Positions 16,089 to 24,085 of a stretch of DNA of 43,119 bases are shown one piece after another. Positions within the stretch are counted from its first letter, which is position 1. Each line of letters begins with the position of its first letter. The translations under genes were made by a program, and so were the position numbers. Below the pieces are notes generated by a model. That model was given only the letters and a program-made list of their open reading frames with translations. It searched no databases and was not told where the DNA came from. Source of the stretch: an uncultured Campylobacter sp. (GTDB lineage: Bacteria > Campylobacterota > Campylobacteria > Campylobacterales > Campylobacteraceae); the NCBI RefSeq assembly GCF_947255105.1, contig NZ_CAMYFP010000011.1, positions 1 through 43,119 on the forward strand, in the 5' to 3' direction.

Positions 16089-19000
16089 CTATCCTGCTAG
16101 CAAAATTTCTGCCTTTTTAATAAACTCATCATCTATAAAAAGATCGGTATTGTAAAGATATATCTCATCTTTATTGTAAATCTTTAACTGAAGTCTTTTG
16201 TAGTTGTTAGGATTGTTTTTAAATGAGTCGTGCGCTAGGTTGTAGAGTGCGATGATATTTTTTCTATTTAGCTTGCCAAAATCTATCTCGTATTGATAAA
16301 TTTGAAGCTTTTGTCTGTTTGTGCTGTTTTGCATTCCTCTTTGGTTATAGTTTTTGCCTCTATAATCCACATCTTGCATATCTTCAATCTCATAAGATCT
16401 AAGCATAGTAATGCGTGTTTGACTCTCATCTTTGACAACTCTTACCTCAAAAACATAAGGTTTTTGACTATTTTGCTCATAAAGTTTCTCAAACTCCTTA
16501 AGCTCCTTGTCAAATGCCACCATCTGATAGCTAGAATCCAAGTCTAAAAGTGTCATTATCCCCATTTTTTTGCCACTTTTTGTCATGCGAACTGCGATAT
16601 CTTCAACTCTTCCAACCATAAGACGCTCGCCTACAAAATTATCATCTTCAAAAATAGTCCTTGAAGAGCTATATTTAACCTTGGATATAAGCTCTCTATA
16701 CTCGTCCAAAGGGTGTCCTGAAAGATAGATACCAAGGATATCTTTTTCAAAAGAGAGCAACATGCTTGTAGAAAACTCATCTGCTACTGGCTCTATGGCA
16801 ACATCAACCTCATAAGCGATATCTTCTAAGTCAAAAAGTGAGTTATCGGCCTCTTTTTTCATCTTATTGGAGGCTTTGCAAGCATCAAGTATGTTTTGTA
16901 TATTTTGCTCCAAACACTTCCTAGTGTAGCCAAAAAGATCCATCGCGCCTGAGAGTATAAAGGCTTCTATAGCTCTTTTATTGACTGCAAAACTATCTAT
17001 TCTCGAGACAAAATCATTCAAGCTTTTAAACTCTCCATCTTTGTTTCTGCACTCGATTATGTTATCTATGGCGCCAAGTCCAACTCCCTTTAACGCACCC
17101 ATACCAAAGACAATAGCATCTTTTCCATCTTTTTGTATAACGCTAAACTCCCTATAAGAGTTATTTAAGCAAGGCGGCAATATCTCTATATCAAGACGCT
17201 TTATCTCATCTATATACTTTGCAACTTTGTCAAGATTGTCTTCTTCGCTAGTAAGAAGCGCTGCCATAAACTCTGCTGGATAAAAGGTCTTTAGATAGGC
17301 TGTCTGAAAGGTAATAAGCGCGTAGGCTGCTGAGTGGGATTTGTTAAAGCCATACTCTGCAAATTTCATAATAAGCTCAAAAAGATCATCTGCTTTTTGT
17401 CTATCAAAGCCATTTTTAACCGCCCCTTCTAGGTATTGGTTTTTTAGACGAACCATCTCAGATTCTTTCTTTTTACCCATTGCACGGCGAACAATATCTG
17501 CACCGCCAAGAGTAAAGCCACCTATCTTTTGGACTATCTGCATAACCTGCTCTTGATAGACTATTACTCCATAAGTTGGCTCTAAAATATCCTTTAACTC
17601 CTCTATATTGTAGGTTATCTCAATCTCTTTGTGCTTTCTTTTAATAAAGTCAGTCACCATTCCAGAGCCCAAAGGTCCTGGTCTATAAAGTGCAAGCATA
17701 GCAATGATATCTTCAAAGTTATCCGGTCTTAGCTCACTTCCAAGACGCTGCATTCCATCGCCCTCTATTTGAAATATCCCCAATGTATTGCCACTTTGGA
17801 TAGTCTCATAGACCTCTTTTTGGTTAAAGTCAATCTCCTCCCAAACGATATCTTTGTTATATCGCCTCTTTACTAACTTTACAGCGTTGTCGATAACTGT
17901 CAAGGTCTTTAGTCCCAAGAAGTCAAATTTGATAAGATCAACCTCTTCTAAATAGTCTTTAGAATACTGAGTGATGTATTGCCCCTCTTGTCCTTTGGTC
18001 TGCCTAAAAAGCGGTGTTTTGTTCCATAGCTCTTCATTGCTTATAACAATTCCTGCTGCGTGCATTCCTGCTTGTCTATTTAGACCTTCAAGCGGAAGTG
18101 CATATTTCCAAACTTGCGCTGCCAAAGGGTCGGATTCTATAAGCTCTCTTAACTTTTCTTCCTTTTGATAAGCGCCCGGTTTATAGTTGCTAGTTCCTAC
18201 ATCGCCCTTGCCATTTAGTGTGATACCAATCTCTTCTGGCACCATCTTTGCCATCTTATCGCTATCTTTAAGTGGCATTTCAAGGACTCTTGCAACATCT
18301 CTTATAACTCCTCTTGCAAGTAACTTTCCAAATGTAGCGACCTGTGCAACGTTGTATTTACCATACTTTGAGATAACATAGTCAATTACTTCGCCTCTTC
18401 TAAATTGACAAAAATCAACATCGATATCTGGCATACTCACTCTTTCAGGATTTAAGAAGCGCTCAAAAAGTAGATTATAAGGAATTGGGTCAAGATCTGT
18501 TATTTTTAAAGAATATGCCACCAAACTTCCTGCTGCACTTCCTCTTCCTGGGCCAACTGGAATAGCTCTTTTTTTAGCCTCATTTATAAAGTCAGCCACA
18601 ATCAACATATAGCCTGGAAACTTCATATCCTCTATGATTTTAATTTCTCTTTGAAGTCTTTGTCTATAGATATCGTGTTTTTTCTCATCTATAAATTTAA
18701 GTCTATCTTCAAGACCTTTTTTGCTCTCATACTCAAACAAAACTGCATCATTTTCCAAACTATACTCAACATCTGGATAGGGCAGTTCCAAGCCACGTTC
18801 TTTGGCATATTCGATGGTAAATTTGAAATTTGGCGGTGTTGCATTGCCAAGCTCTATCTCTAAGTTGCACTTATTTGCTATCTCTTGCGTGCTTTCTATC
18901 GCCTCTGGTATATCGGCAAAAAGAGCATTCATCTCCTCTTTTGTCTTTACATAAAACTCACAAACATCACGTCTTAAGCGGCTCTCATCTCCAATAGTTG

Positions 19001-19700
19001 CCCCAGTTGCAATACACATAAAAATCTCATGCGCCTCGGCTCTCTCTTTGTAAGTATAGTGAGCGTCATTTGTAGCAACTAGCTTTATACCGGTCTCTTT
19101 TGAGAGTCTAATAATCTCTTTGTCTATATTCTCTTGCTCTTTTATGCCATGACGCATAATTTCAAGATAAAAATCATCTCCAAAAATATCCCTATACTCA
19201 AGCGCAACTTCCTTTGCTCTCTCATAGCCCTTTGCCCCTCTTTGTATATTTGTCTGAGATAAATTTAGATGAAAATTTACCTCGCCAGCCAGACATGCAG
19301 AGCTGCAAATTATCCCTTTGCTATGCTCTTTTAAGGTCTTTTTGTTGATACGTGGATTTCTATAAAAACCATCAAGATAGGCAAGTGAGCTTAGCTTCAT
19401 AAGGTTTTTATAACCTTGCTCGTCTTTTGCCAAAAGTATCACGTGAAAGCGGCTTTTATCGCTCTTGTCATCTATGGTATCTCCGTTATGTAGATATGCT
19501 TCGATACCTATAATTGGCTTTATTCCTCTACTTTTCATAGTCTTATAAAACTCAATTGCACCAAACATATTGCCATGGTCTGTAATGGCAACGCTCTTTA
19601 CTCCACGCTCTTTCAAAACATCGGCAAGCTCGTCTATTTTGTTGGCTCCATCAAGCAAAGAGTATTCAGTATGAAGATGTAAATGTGTAAAATCACTCAT
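16089..19700 (-). CDS. dnaE: DNA polymerase III alpha subunit
   Basis: This 1203-residue protein is the replicative polymerase catalytic subunit. The N-terminal PHP domain begins F-T-H-L-H-L-H-T-E-Y-S-L-L-D-G. The polymerase core shows G-P-G-R-G-S-A-A-G-S near residue 390 and the catalytic P-D-I-D-V-D-F near 424. A helix-hairpin-helix and OB-fold region follows toward the C-terminus. Length and motifs fit DnaE1. The start is supported by H-L-H-T at the expected distance, though the ribosome site is weak. It is the upstream neighbour of the DJ-1-like gene only by proximity, since that gene is read first. Confidence 0.97.
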   Translation of the reverse strand: MSDFTHLHLHTEYSLLDGANKIDELADVLKERGVKSVAITDHGNMFGAIEFYKTMKSRGIKPIIGIEAYLHNGDTIDDKSDKSRFHVILLAKDEQGYKNLMKLSSLAYLDGFYRNPRINKKTLKEHSKGIICSSACLAGEVNFHLNLSQTNIQRGAKGYERAKEVALEYRDIFGDDFYLEIMRHGIKEQENIDKEIIRLSKETGIKLVATNDAHYTYKERAEAHEIFMCIATGATIGDESRLRRDVCEFYVKTKEEMNALFADIPEAIESTQEIANKCNLEIELGNATPPNFKFTIEYAKERGLELPYPDVEYSLENDAVLFEYESKKGLEDRLKFIDEKKHDIYRQRLQREIKIIEDMKFPGYMLIVADFINEAKKRAIPVGPGRGSAAGSLVAYSLKITDLDPIPYNLLFERFLNPERVSMPDIDVDFCQFRRGEVIDYVISKYGKYNVAQVATFGKLLARGVIRDVARVLEMPLKDSDKMAKMVPEEIGITLNGKGDVGTSNYKPGAYQKEEKLRELIESDPLAAQVWKYALPLEGLNRQAGMHAAGIVISNEELWNKTPLFRQTKGQEGQYITQYSKDYLEEVDLIKFDFLGLKTLTVIDNAVKLVKRRYNKDIVWEEIDFNQKEVYETIQSGNTLGIFQIEGDGMQRLGSELRPDNFEDIIAMLALYRPGPLGSGMVTDFIKRKHKEIEITYNIEELKDILEPTYGVIVYQEQVMQIVQKIGGFTLGGADIVRRAMGKKKESEMVRLKNQYLEGAVKNGFDRQKADDLFELIMKFAEYGFNKSHSAAYALITFQTAYLKTFYPAEFMAALLTSEEDNLDKVAKYIDEIKRLDIEILPPCLNNSYREFSVIQKDGKDAIVFGMGALKGVGLGAIDNIIECRNKDGEFKSLNDFVSRIDSFAVNKRAIEAFILSGAMDLFGYTRKCLEQNIQNILDACKASNKMKKEADNSLFDLEDIAYEVDVAIEPVADEFSTSMLLSFEKDILGIYLSGHPLDEYRELISKVKYSSSRTIFEDDNFVGERLMVGRVEDIAVRMTKSGKKMGIMTLLDLDSSYQMVAFDKELKEFEKLYEQNSQKPYVFEVRVVKDESQTRITMLRSYEIEDMQDVDYRGKNYNQRGMQNSTNRQKLQIYQYEIDFGKLNRKNIIALYNLAHDSFKNNPNNYKRLQLKIYNKDEIYLYNTDLFIDDEFIKKAEILLAG

Positions 19701-19772
19701 AAATCAAAGTCCTAAATTTCAGTAGATTGGAAAAATTATTATATTAAAGATAGAGTAAAACTATCTTTAAAT

Positions 19773-20324
19773 TTATTTATATTCAAACAAAAGTCCGCTA
19801 CTTACAGCATTTGCAATATCTGCACCTTTAAGCTCATTTAAAAGTGTGATGGCAAACTTCATAGCAGTTGCAGGACCCTTTGAGGTGATGATATTATCAT
19901 CTATAACAACATCTTTTTCATCACAATATCCAGCCCTATCAACTCTCTCTTCAAATCCCGGATAGCAAGTATATCTTTGCTTTAGAACTTTGGCAGTTGA
20001 AAGCGCCCAAGGTGCAGCACAAATTGCAGCAATCTTTTTAGAGTAGTTGTTAAACTCTTTTATGAGATTTTGAACCTTTGTATCGCTAGCAAGAGTTTTT
20101 GAACCAGGAAGCCCACCAGGAAGTACCAACATATGAAATTTAGACACATCAACATCATCAATAACCATATCTGCCTTCATCTCGATACCATGCGCCCCTT
20201 TTACCACGCGCTTGTTGATACCTACACTTACAACATCAACCTCGCCTCTTCTTAAAATATCAATAACACTAACAGCCTCAATCTCTTCAAAACCATCAGC
20301 TAGTATAATTGCAACTTTGCTCAT
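19773..20324 (-). CDS. DJ-1/PfpI (YajL-like) family protein
   Basis: This 183-residue protein matches the DJ-1 clade, with Glu14 in D-G-F-E-E-I-E and the nucleophile Cys102 in I-C-A-A-P-W-A-L. DJ-1 relatives are linked to oxidative stress protection and repair of glycated or oxidised thiols; the exact reaction is disputed. A good AGGAGAGAAG ribosome site precedes the ATG. The gene is divergent from the selenoprotein gene, with only 66 bases between them, so they may share control. Confidence 0.88.
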   Translation of the reverse strand: MSKVAIILADGFEEIEAVSVIDILRRGEVDVVSVGINKRVVKGAHGIEMKADMVIDDVDVSKFHMLVLPGGLPGSKTLASDTKVQNLIKEFNNYSKKIAAICAAPWALSTAKVLKQRYTCYPGFEERVDRAGYCDEKDVVIDDNIITSKGPATAMKFAITLLNELKGADIANAVSSGLLFEYK

Positions 20325-20390
20325 CTTCTCTCCTTTATTAACGATTTTATGTTACTATAGCCACTATTTTTAAACTAAGAGAGGTTTACA

Positions 20391-20627
20391 ATGAAAGTAG
20401 TTATAACATACTGCTGCGCTTGAAACTATAAACCAGAAGCTTCCTGTGTGGAAGAGGAAATTTTAAAAGAATTCAAAGAGGCAATAGTTACCAAAGAGGC
20501 AGGCGGCGAAGGAGAATTTATAGTTGAAGTTGATAAAGAGGTGATTTTTTCTAAAAAAGAAATGAAAGACCCCCACTTCCCAAAAGAGGGAGAGATAGTA
20601 GCTCTTATAAAAGCTAAGTCCAAGTAG
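20391..20627 (+). CDS. SelW-like (Rdx family) selenoprotein with in-frame UGA
   Basis: Reading through TGA at 20421-20423 gives a 78-residue protein that starts M-K-V-V-I-T-Y-C-C-A-U and ends at TAG 20625-20627. Cys8-Cys9-Ala10-Sec11 is the CXXU redox motif of the Rdx/SelW family at the end of the first beta strand. The tail, with G-E-G-E-F-I-V-E-V-D, I-F-S-K-K and F-P-K-E-G-E-I, fits the family too. GAGAGG precedes the ATG. A stem-loop 20440-20454, 21 bases downstream of the UGA, fits a bacterial SECIS. The likely role is thiol-dependent redox signalling or repair in the cytoplasm; the exact substrate is unknown. SelA, SelB, SelC and SelD must be encoded elsewhere. ATG-to-stop callers miss or truncate it. 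Confidence 0.88.
20440..20454 (+). promoter_or_regulatory. Candidate bacterial SECIS element
   Basis: CTTCC / GGAAG pair around the apical loop TGTGT, placed inside the coding sequence after the Sec UGA. A further weak pairing of TAAA (20429-20432) with TTTA (20462-20465) could extend the stem. Distance and a GU-containing loop fit SelB-binding elements. The structure was drawn by eye, not folded. Confidence 0.65.
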
Positions 20628-20637
20628 ATTGGACTTA
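20615..20637. terminator. Hairpin between the selenoprotein gene and convergent efp
   Basis: TAAGTCCAA and TTGGACTTA form a 9-bp stem with loop GTAGA. It includes the selenoprotein stop codon and ends five bases from the efp stop. It has no T-run, but the position suits a shared terminator. Confidence 0.6.
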
Positions 20638-20641
20638 GTGG

Positions 20642-21208
20642 CTATTTGCCGGCTCTTTCTAAATATTCGCCTTTTACAGTATCAACTCTTATTGTCTCGC
20701 CCTCTAAGACGTGAAAAGGGATTTGAACGACAGCGCCTGTCTCTAGTGTCGCTGGTTTTCTGTTGCTTCCTTGGGTATCGCCTCTAAAGTTTGGTGCAGT
20801 TTCAATAATCTTTAGTTCAACTACAGCTGGAACTTCAAGTCCAATTGCCTTGCCATTGTGAAAAAGAACATCCACCATCATACCATCAAGCATCCATTTT
20901 TTGTTATCACCAACCTCTTCATCGCTAATTGCAACCTGCTCATATGTATCAGTGTCCATAAATTGACAAAACTCGCCATCATCATAGAGATATTGCATCT
21001 TTCTATTTTCCAAATTTGGCTCATCGCACTTATCGCCCGCATGAAAGGTCTTTTCAAGCACTTTGCCATCTATATAGGACTTTATTTTAACTCTTACAAA
21101 AGCAGGTCCTTTGCCAGGCTTTACATGTTGATACTCAACAATCTTATAAGGAACTCCATCCATCTCAATTTTTAAACCTTTTTTCAAATCGCCCATCAAA
21201 TAAGCCAT
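20642..21208 (-). CDS. efp: Translation elongation factor P
   Basis: This 188-residue protein is EF-P, which relieves ribosome stalling at polyproline stretches. It has the KOW-like N-terminal domain and two OB-type domains. The loop H-V-K-P-G-K-G-P-A near residues 28-36 contains the lysine that EpmA-type enzymes modify. A strong AAGGAGTAAAG ribosome site precedes the ATG. Position opposite the selenoprotein gene has no evident functional meaning. Confidence 0.96.
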   Translation of the reverse strand: MAYLMGDLKKGLKIEMDGVPYKIVEYQHVKPGKGPAFVRVKIKSYIDGKVLEKTFHAGDKCDEPNLENRKMQYLYDDGEFCQFMDTDTYEQVAISDEEVGDNKKWMLDGMMVDVLFHNGKAIGLEVPAVVELKIIETAPNFRGDTQGSNRKPATLETGAVVQIPFHVLEGETIRVDTVKGEYLERAGK

Positions 21209-21310
21209 CTTTACTCCTTAAATTTATTGAATGGCTATTATATCAAATTTAAAAGCCAAGCTACAATCTATTTTTTGCTCTTTATCTTCCATTTTTTAGA
21301 ATAAATGCGA

Positions 21311-21316
21311 TATAAT
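21311..21316 (+). promoter_or_regulatory. -10 box of the second DsbC-like gene
   Basis: TATAAT lies 25 bases upstream of the ATG, with AAAGGA as ribosome site. Confidence 0.55.
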
Positions 21317-21341
21317 TTCTCAAATTTAAAAAGGATTATTT

Positions 21342-22073
21342 ATGAGAAAAATAGCTCTATTTTTGGCACCTCTTTTTGTAACAACCCCTATTTGGGCTGA
21401 TTTTAACGCAAATTTGACTCAAACATACAACTCCAAATCAAAGATAAAAATAGAAAGTATTGACAATCTTACCTCTTTTGACGCAAAGCTAGTTATCATT
21501 ACAAAAGAAGATGAGGGTATGAGAATTCCACTTCTTACTAGCAAAGATGGCAAAAGTTACATTGTGTTACCTAGTGAGTATAATCTTAGCCAAAGAGATA
21601 ATGACCTTATTAAAAAAAGAATTACATTTGGTAACAATATAGAAGACGCTGCGGCCTATGAACTTTTGAAAACTGTTCCACAAGAGCGATTTATCGAGAT
21701 TAATTCGCTAAATAAAAATCACTCAACTACTATCTATTTGGTAACCGATCCAGAGTGTGAAGCCTGCAAAGAGGATATCAACAAAATCGAAGAGTATATA
21801 AAAAGAGCAGATGTAAAGATAACTTTTGCGCCAATTCATGGGATAAGCGCCTATACAAAGGCTGCTATTGTCTTGAAAAAAGCTAAAAAGATAGATCCAA
21901 ACAACCAAGAGGCAATTATTAAAATTTTGAAAAAGTATTTTGACAAAGAGGTTGCAATTGGCGATGATGAGGTGACAAAAGAGGAGAAGCAAGAGATCCT
22001 TGAAAACTCAAAGGCAATCTACTCAAAAGGCGTCATAAAGGGTGTTCCATATAGACTTAAAGTTCAAAAATAA
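21342..22073 (+). CDS. DsbC-like periplasmic thiol:disulfide protein (CEAC)
   Basis: This 243-residue exported protein has a signal ending near I-W-A-D (residue 19-20) and a thioredoxin-fold domain with Cys139-Glu-Ala-Cys142. A late G-V-P carries the cis-proline (Pro236). It is a paralog of the protein at 15161-15904, sharing the blocks around the active site and the F-A-P-x-H-G and A-Y-T-K-A-A segments. The acidic CEAC dipeptide, against CPYC in the paralog, predicts a different redox potential or partner. No DsbD-like reductant is in the window. It ends 17 bases from the convergent cprS stop. Confidence 0.82.
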   Translation: MRKIALFLAPLFVTTPIWADFNANLTQTYNSKSKIKIESIDNLTSFDAKLVIITKEDEGMRIPLLTSKDGKSYIVLPSEYNLSQRDNDLIKKRITFGNNIEDAAAYELLKTVPQERFIEINSLNKNHSTTIYLVTDPECEACKEDINKIEEYIKRADVKITFAPIHGISAYTKAAIVLKKAKKIDPNNQEAIIKILKKYFDKEVAIGDDEVTKEEKQEILENSKAIYSKGVIKGVPYRLKVQK

Positions 22074-22089
22074 CAGTTTGAAATTTAGA

Positions 22090-23334
22090 CTAGTTCATAA
22101 TAGATCTTATTTTGTCTAAATTTGTAAATTTGAAGATATTGGTGTTGTTTTTATACTGATACTCTAGCTCTAAGTTGTGCGATTTGATGATATTATCGAC
22201 GATATATAGCCCAAGCCCAAAGCTATTTTTGGCTTTACTGCCCTTTGTAAAGGCCTCTGTATAAAACTGTAACTCCTTTTCAAGCTTCTCGCCGGTGCTA
22301 CAAAACAAAAGTGAGTCTTTGGTTGTTTTGATAAGCAACCTTTGATCGCTAGAGTATTTGATGGCGTTGTCAATCATATTTTTGATGGCTATGCAAAAAA
22401 GTTTAAAATCAACATTTAATATAAAATTAAACTCCAACTCTATCTCAACTTTGCTCTTATCCACCATAGCAAGATCGATTGCCTCTAAGATAAGCTCTTT
22501 TATAGTGTGAGTAGAGATATCATTTATCCAAACGCCAGATGCCACACCCTCAACAGCGGCAAACTCATTTATGAGATTTTCCAACCTTTCAAAAACACCG
22601 ACAAGTCTCTGCTTTTGTCTACCCTCTTCTATCATCTCAACGCATATTCGCCCTTTTGTGATGGGTGTTTTTAGCTCATGCATAATATTTCTTAAGAAAA
22701 GTTGTCTTGACTCTCCAAATTTACGCACCTGAGTAACAGCCATATAAAAAGCCTCTCCAATCTCGCTAATCTCGTCATTGCCACTACTTACTTTTTCTAT
22801 ATCTAAATTTCCGCTCGCAAATTTGGTAATCTCTCTTTTTAGTCTTCTAAGAGGCTTTAGTTTTTTGTATATGAAGATATATGAGCCAACCACAATCAAC
22901 AAAACGATAGAAAATATTGCAGTTATTATCTGATATCTATAGGGTTGATACTCTACATCTTCCAAAAGCATAACCTCATCTGCATGTATAATCTTTAGAA
23001 AATGGCGCTTATCTAGCACCAAAATGGCAGCTGAGCCAATATCTATGCTTATCTCTTGAAGAACTTTAGCATTTTTGATAATATCCTCTTTTTTCTTGCT
23101 ATCTTCTATGGCAGGTATATTAAAGTCTTTCATCTGCAAACTATACTCTTCATCGCTTATTAGCTTATTCATATGTAATAAAGCAAGTCTTGAGACTATT
23201 GAGTATTTGCCATTTAGCTCTTTTGTATAATTTTCCTGATCATAAGCCTTTAACCACAAAAAAGCCAAACATAGGCTAGTTGTAGCCAAAATAAAGATAA
23301 AAGTTATGGTATAAAATATCGATGAGCGCTTCAT
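22090..23334 (-). CDS. cprS: Sensor histidine kinase, CprS-like
   Basis: This 414-residue kinase has an N-terminal membrane span (about 8-28), a periplasmic domain of about 105 residues, and a second span (136-157). A HAMP region follows, then a dimerisation helix with His219 in M-H-E-L-K-T-P and a C-terminal ATPase with G-L-G-L-Y-I-V. It partners the upstream response regulator, which it overlaps by ATGA. The symbol rests on gene order beside htrA, as for C. jejuni CprRS, which controls envelope and biofilm-related genes. The signal is unknown. Confidence 0.82.
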   Translation of the reverse strand: MKRSSIFYTITFIFILATTSLCLAFLWLKAYDQENYTKELNGKYSIVSRLALLHMNKLISDEEYSLQMKDFNIPAIEDSKKKEDIIKNAKVLQEISIDIGSAAILVLDKRHFLKIIHADEVMLLEDVEYQPYRYQIITAIFSIVLLIVVGSYIFIYKKLKPLRRLKREITKFASGNLDIEKVSSGNDEISEIGEAFYMAVTQVRKFGESRQLFLRNIMHELKTPITKGRICVEMIEEGRQKQRLVGVFERLENLINEFAAVEGVASGVWINDISTHTIKELILEAIDLAMVDKSKVEIELEFNFILNVDFKLFCIAIKNMIDNAIKYSSDQRLLIKTTKDSLLFCSTGEKLEKELQFYTEAFTKGSKAKNSFGLGLYIVDNIIKSHNLELEYQYKNNTNIFKFTNLDKIRSIMN

Positions 23335-24005
23335 TGCTGAAATTTATAGCCAACGCCTCTTATAGAGTGGATATATTTTGGATTTTTGGAGTCCTCTCCT
23401 AGCTTTGCTCTAATGCGACCAATAATCACATCGATACTTTTTACAGTTGAGTTTTCGTTGATAGAGTCGCAGTTGTAGATAAGCTCCTCTCTAGTTATCG
23501 CCCCACCCTCTTTTTGGATGAGATAGCTAAGTATATCAAACTCCGCAACAGTTAGCTTAAGCGGCTTTCCTTTAAAGATGATAGTGTGTTCAAACTCATT
23601 GATAGTAAGATCTTTTACAAACTCTTTTTTCTCTCTATCCTCTATCTCTCGTCTTCGTAAATGGCTCCTTATCCTTGCAAGAAGCTCTTTTGGGTTGTAT
23701 GGTTTTGGCAGGTAGTCATCTGCTCCAAAATCAAAAGCATTGATTTTATCAGTAAGATCGTGTCTTGCACTTGAGATAATAATAGGAATATTGTTGTTTT
23801 TGCGTATCTCTTTGCAAACTTCAAGACCATCAATTCCTGGCAAGGTAAGATCTAATATAAGCAGATCATAATGATCTAAACTTAACTTTGAAAGACCGAT
23901 ATATGGGTCATCGACGACAGTTACATTCATCTCATTTTTTTCTAAATACTCGCTTAAAATTTCAGCAAGCTCTAAATCATCTTCAATCATCAATATCTTT
24001 ATCAT
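23331..24005 (-). CDS. cprR: OmpR-family response regulator, CprR-like
   Basis: This 224-residue regulator has a receiver domain with acidic pocket E-D-D at residues 8-10, phospho-acceptor Asp52 in L-D-L-T-L-P-G, and the Lys of the K-P-Y-N-P-K segment. A winged-helix DNA-binding domain with R-G-V-G-Y-K-F follows. Longer in-frame starts exist to 24056. ATG 24005, seven bases after GAGAGG, gives the family-typical M-I-K-I-L-M-I-E-D-D. It lies directly downstream of htrA with a hairpin between. Confidence 0.87.
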   Translation of the reverse strand: MIKILMIEDDLELAEILSEYLEKNEMNVTVVDDPYIGLSKLSLDHYDLLILDLTLPGIDGLEVCKEIRKNNNIPIIISSARHDLTDKINAFDFGADDYLPKPYNPKELLARIRSHLRRREIEDREKKEFVKDLTINEFEHTIIFKGKPLKLTVAEFDILSYLIQKEGGAITREELIYNCDSINENSTVKSIDVIIGRIRAKLGEDSKNPKYIHSIRGVGYKFQQ

Positions 24006-24063
24006 CATAATACCTCTCATTCTTATAATTATATCAAATGAGTAGGTCGATTTCAATATGCAA

Positions 24064-24081
24064 GCAGGGCTTTAACCCTGC
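24064..24081. terminator. Hairpin between htrA and cprR
   Basis: GCAGGG / CCCTGC with a six-base loop lies five bases after the htrA stop. On the minus strand no T-run follows, so it may attenuate rather than stop transcription into cprRS. On the + strand it is followed by CTTTTT. Confidence 0.5.
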
Positions 24082-24085
24082 CTTT

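Noticed and set aside
20426..20623. 65-residue minus-strand open frame
   Set aside because: It is antisense to the selenoprotein gene, has no recognisable domain and no ribosome site.
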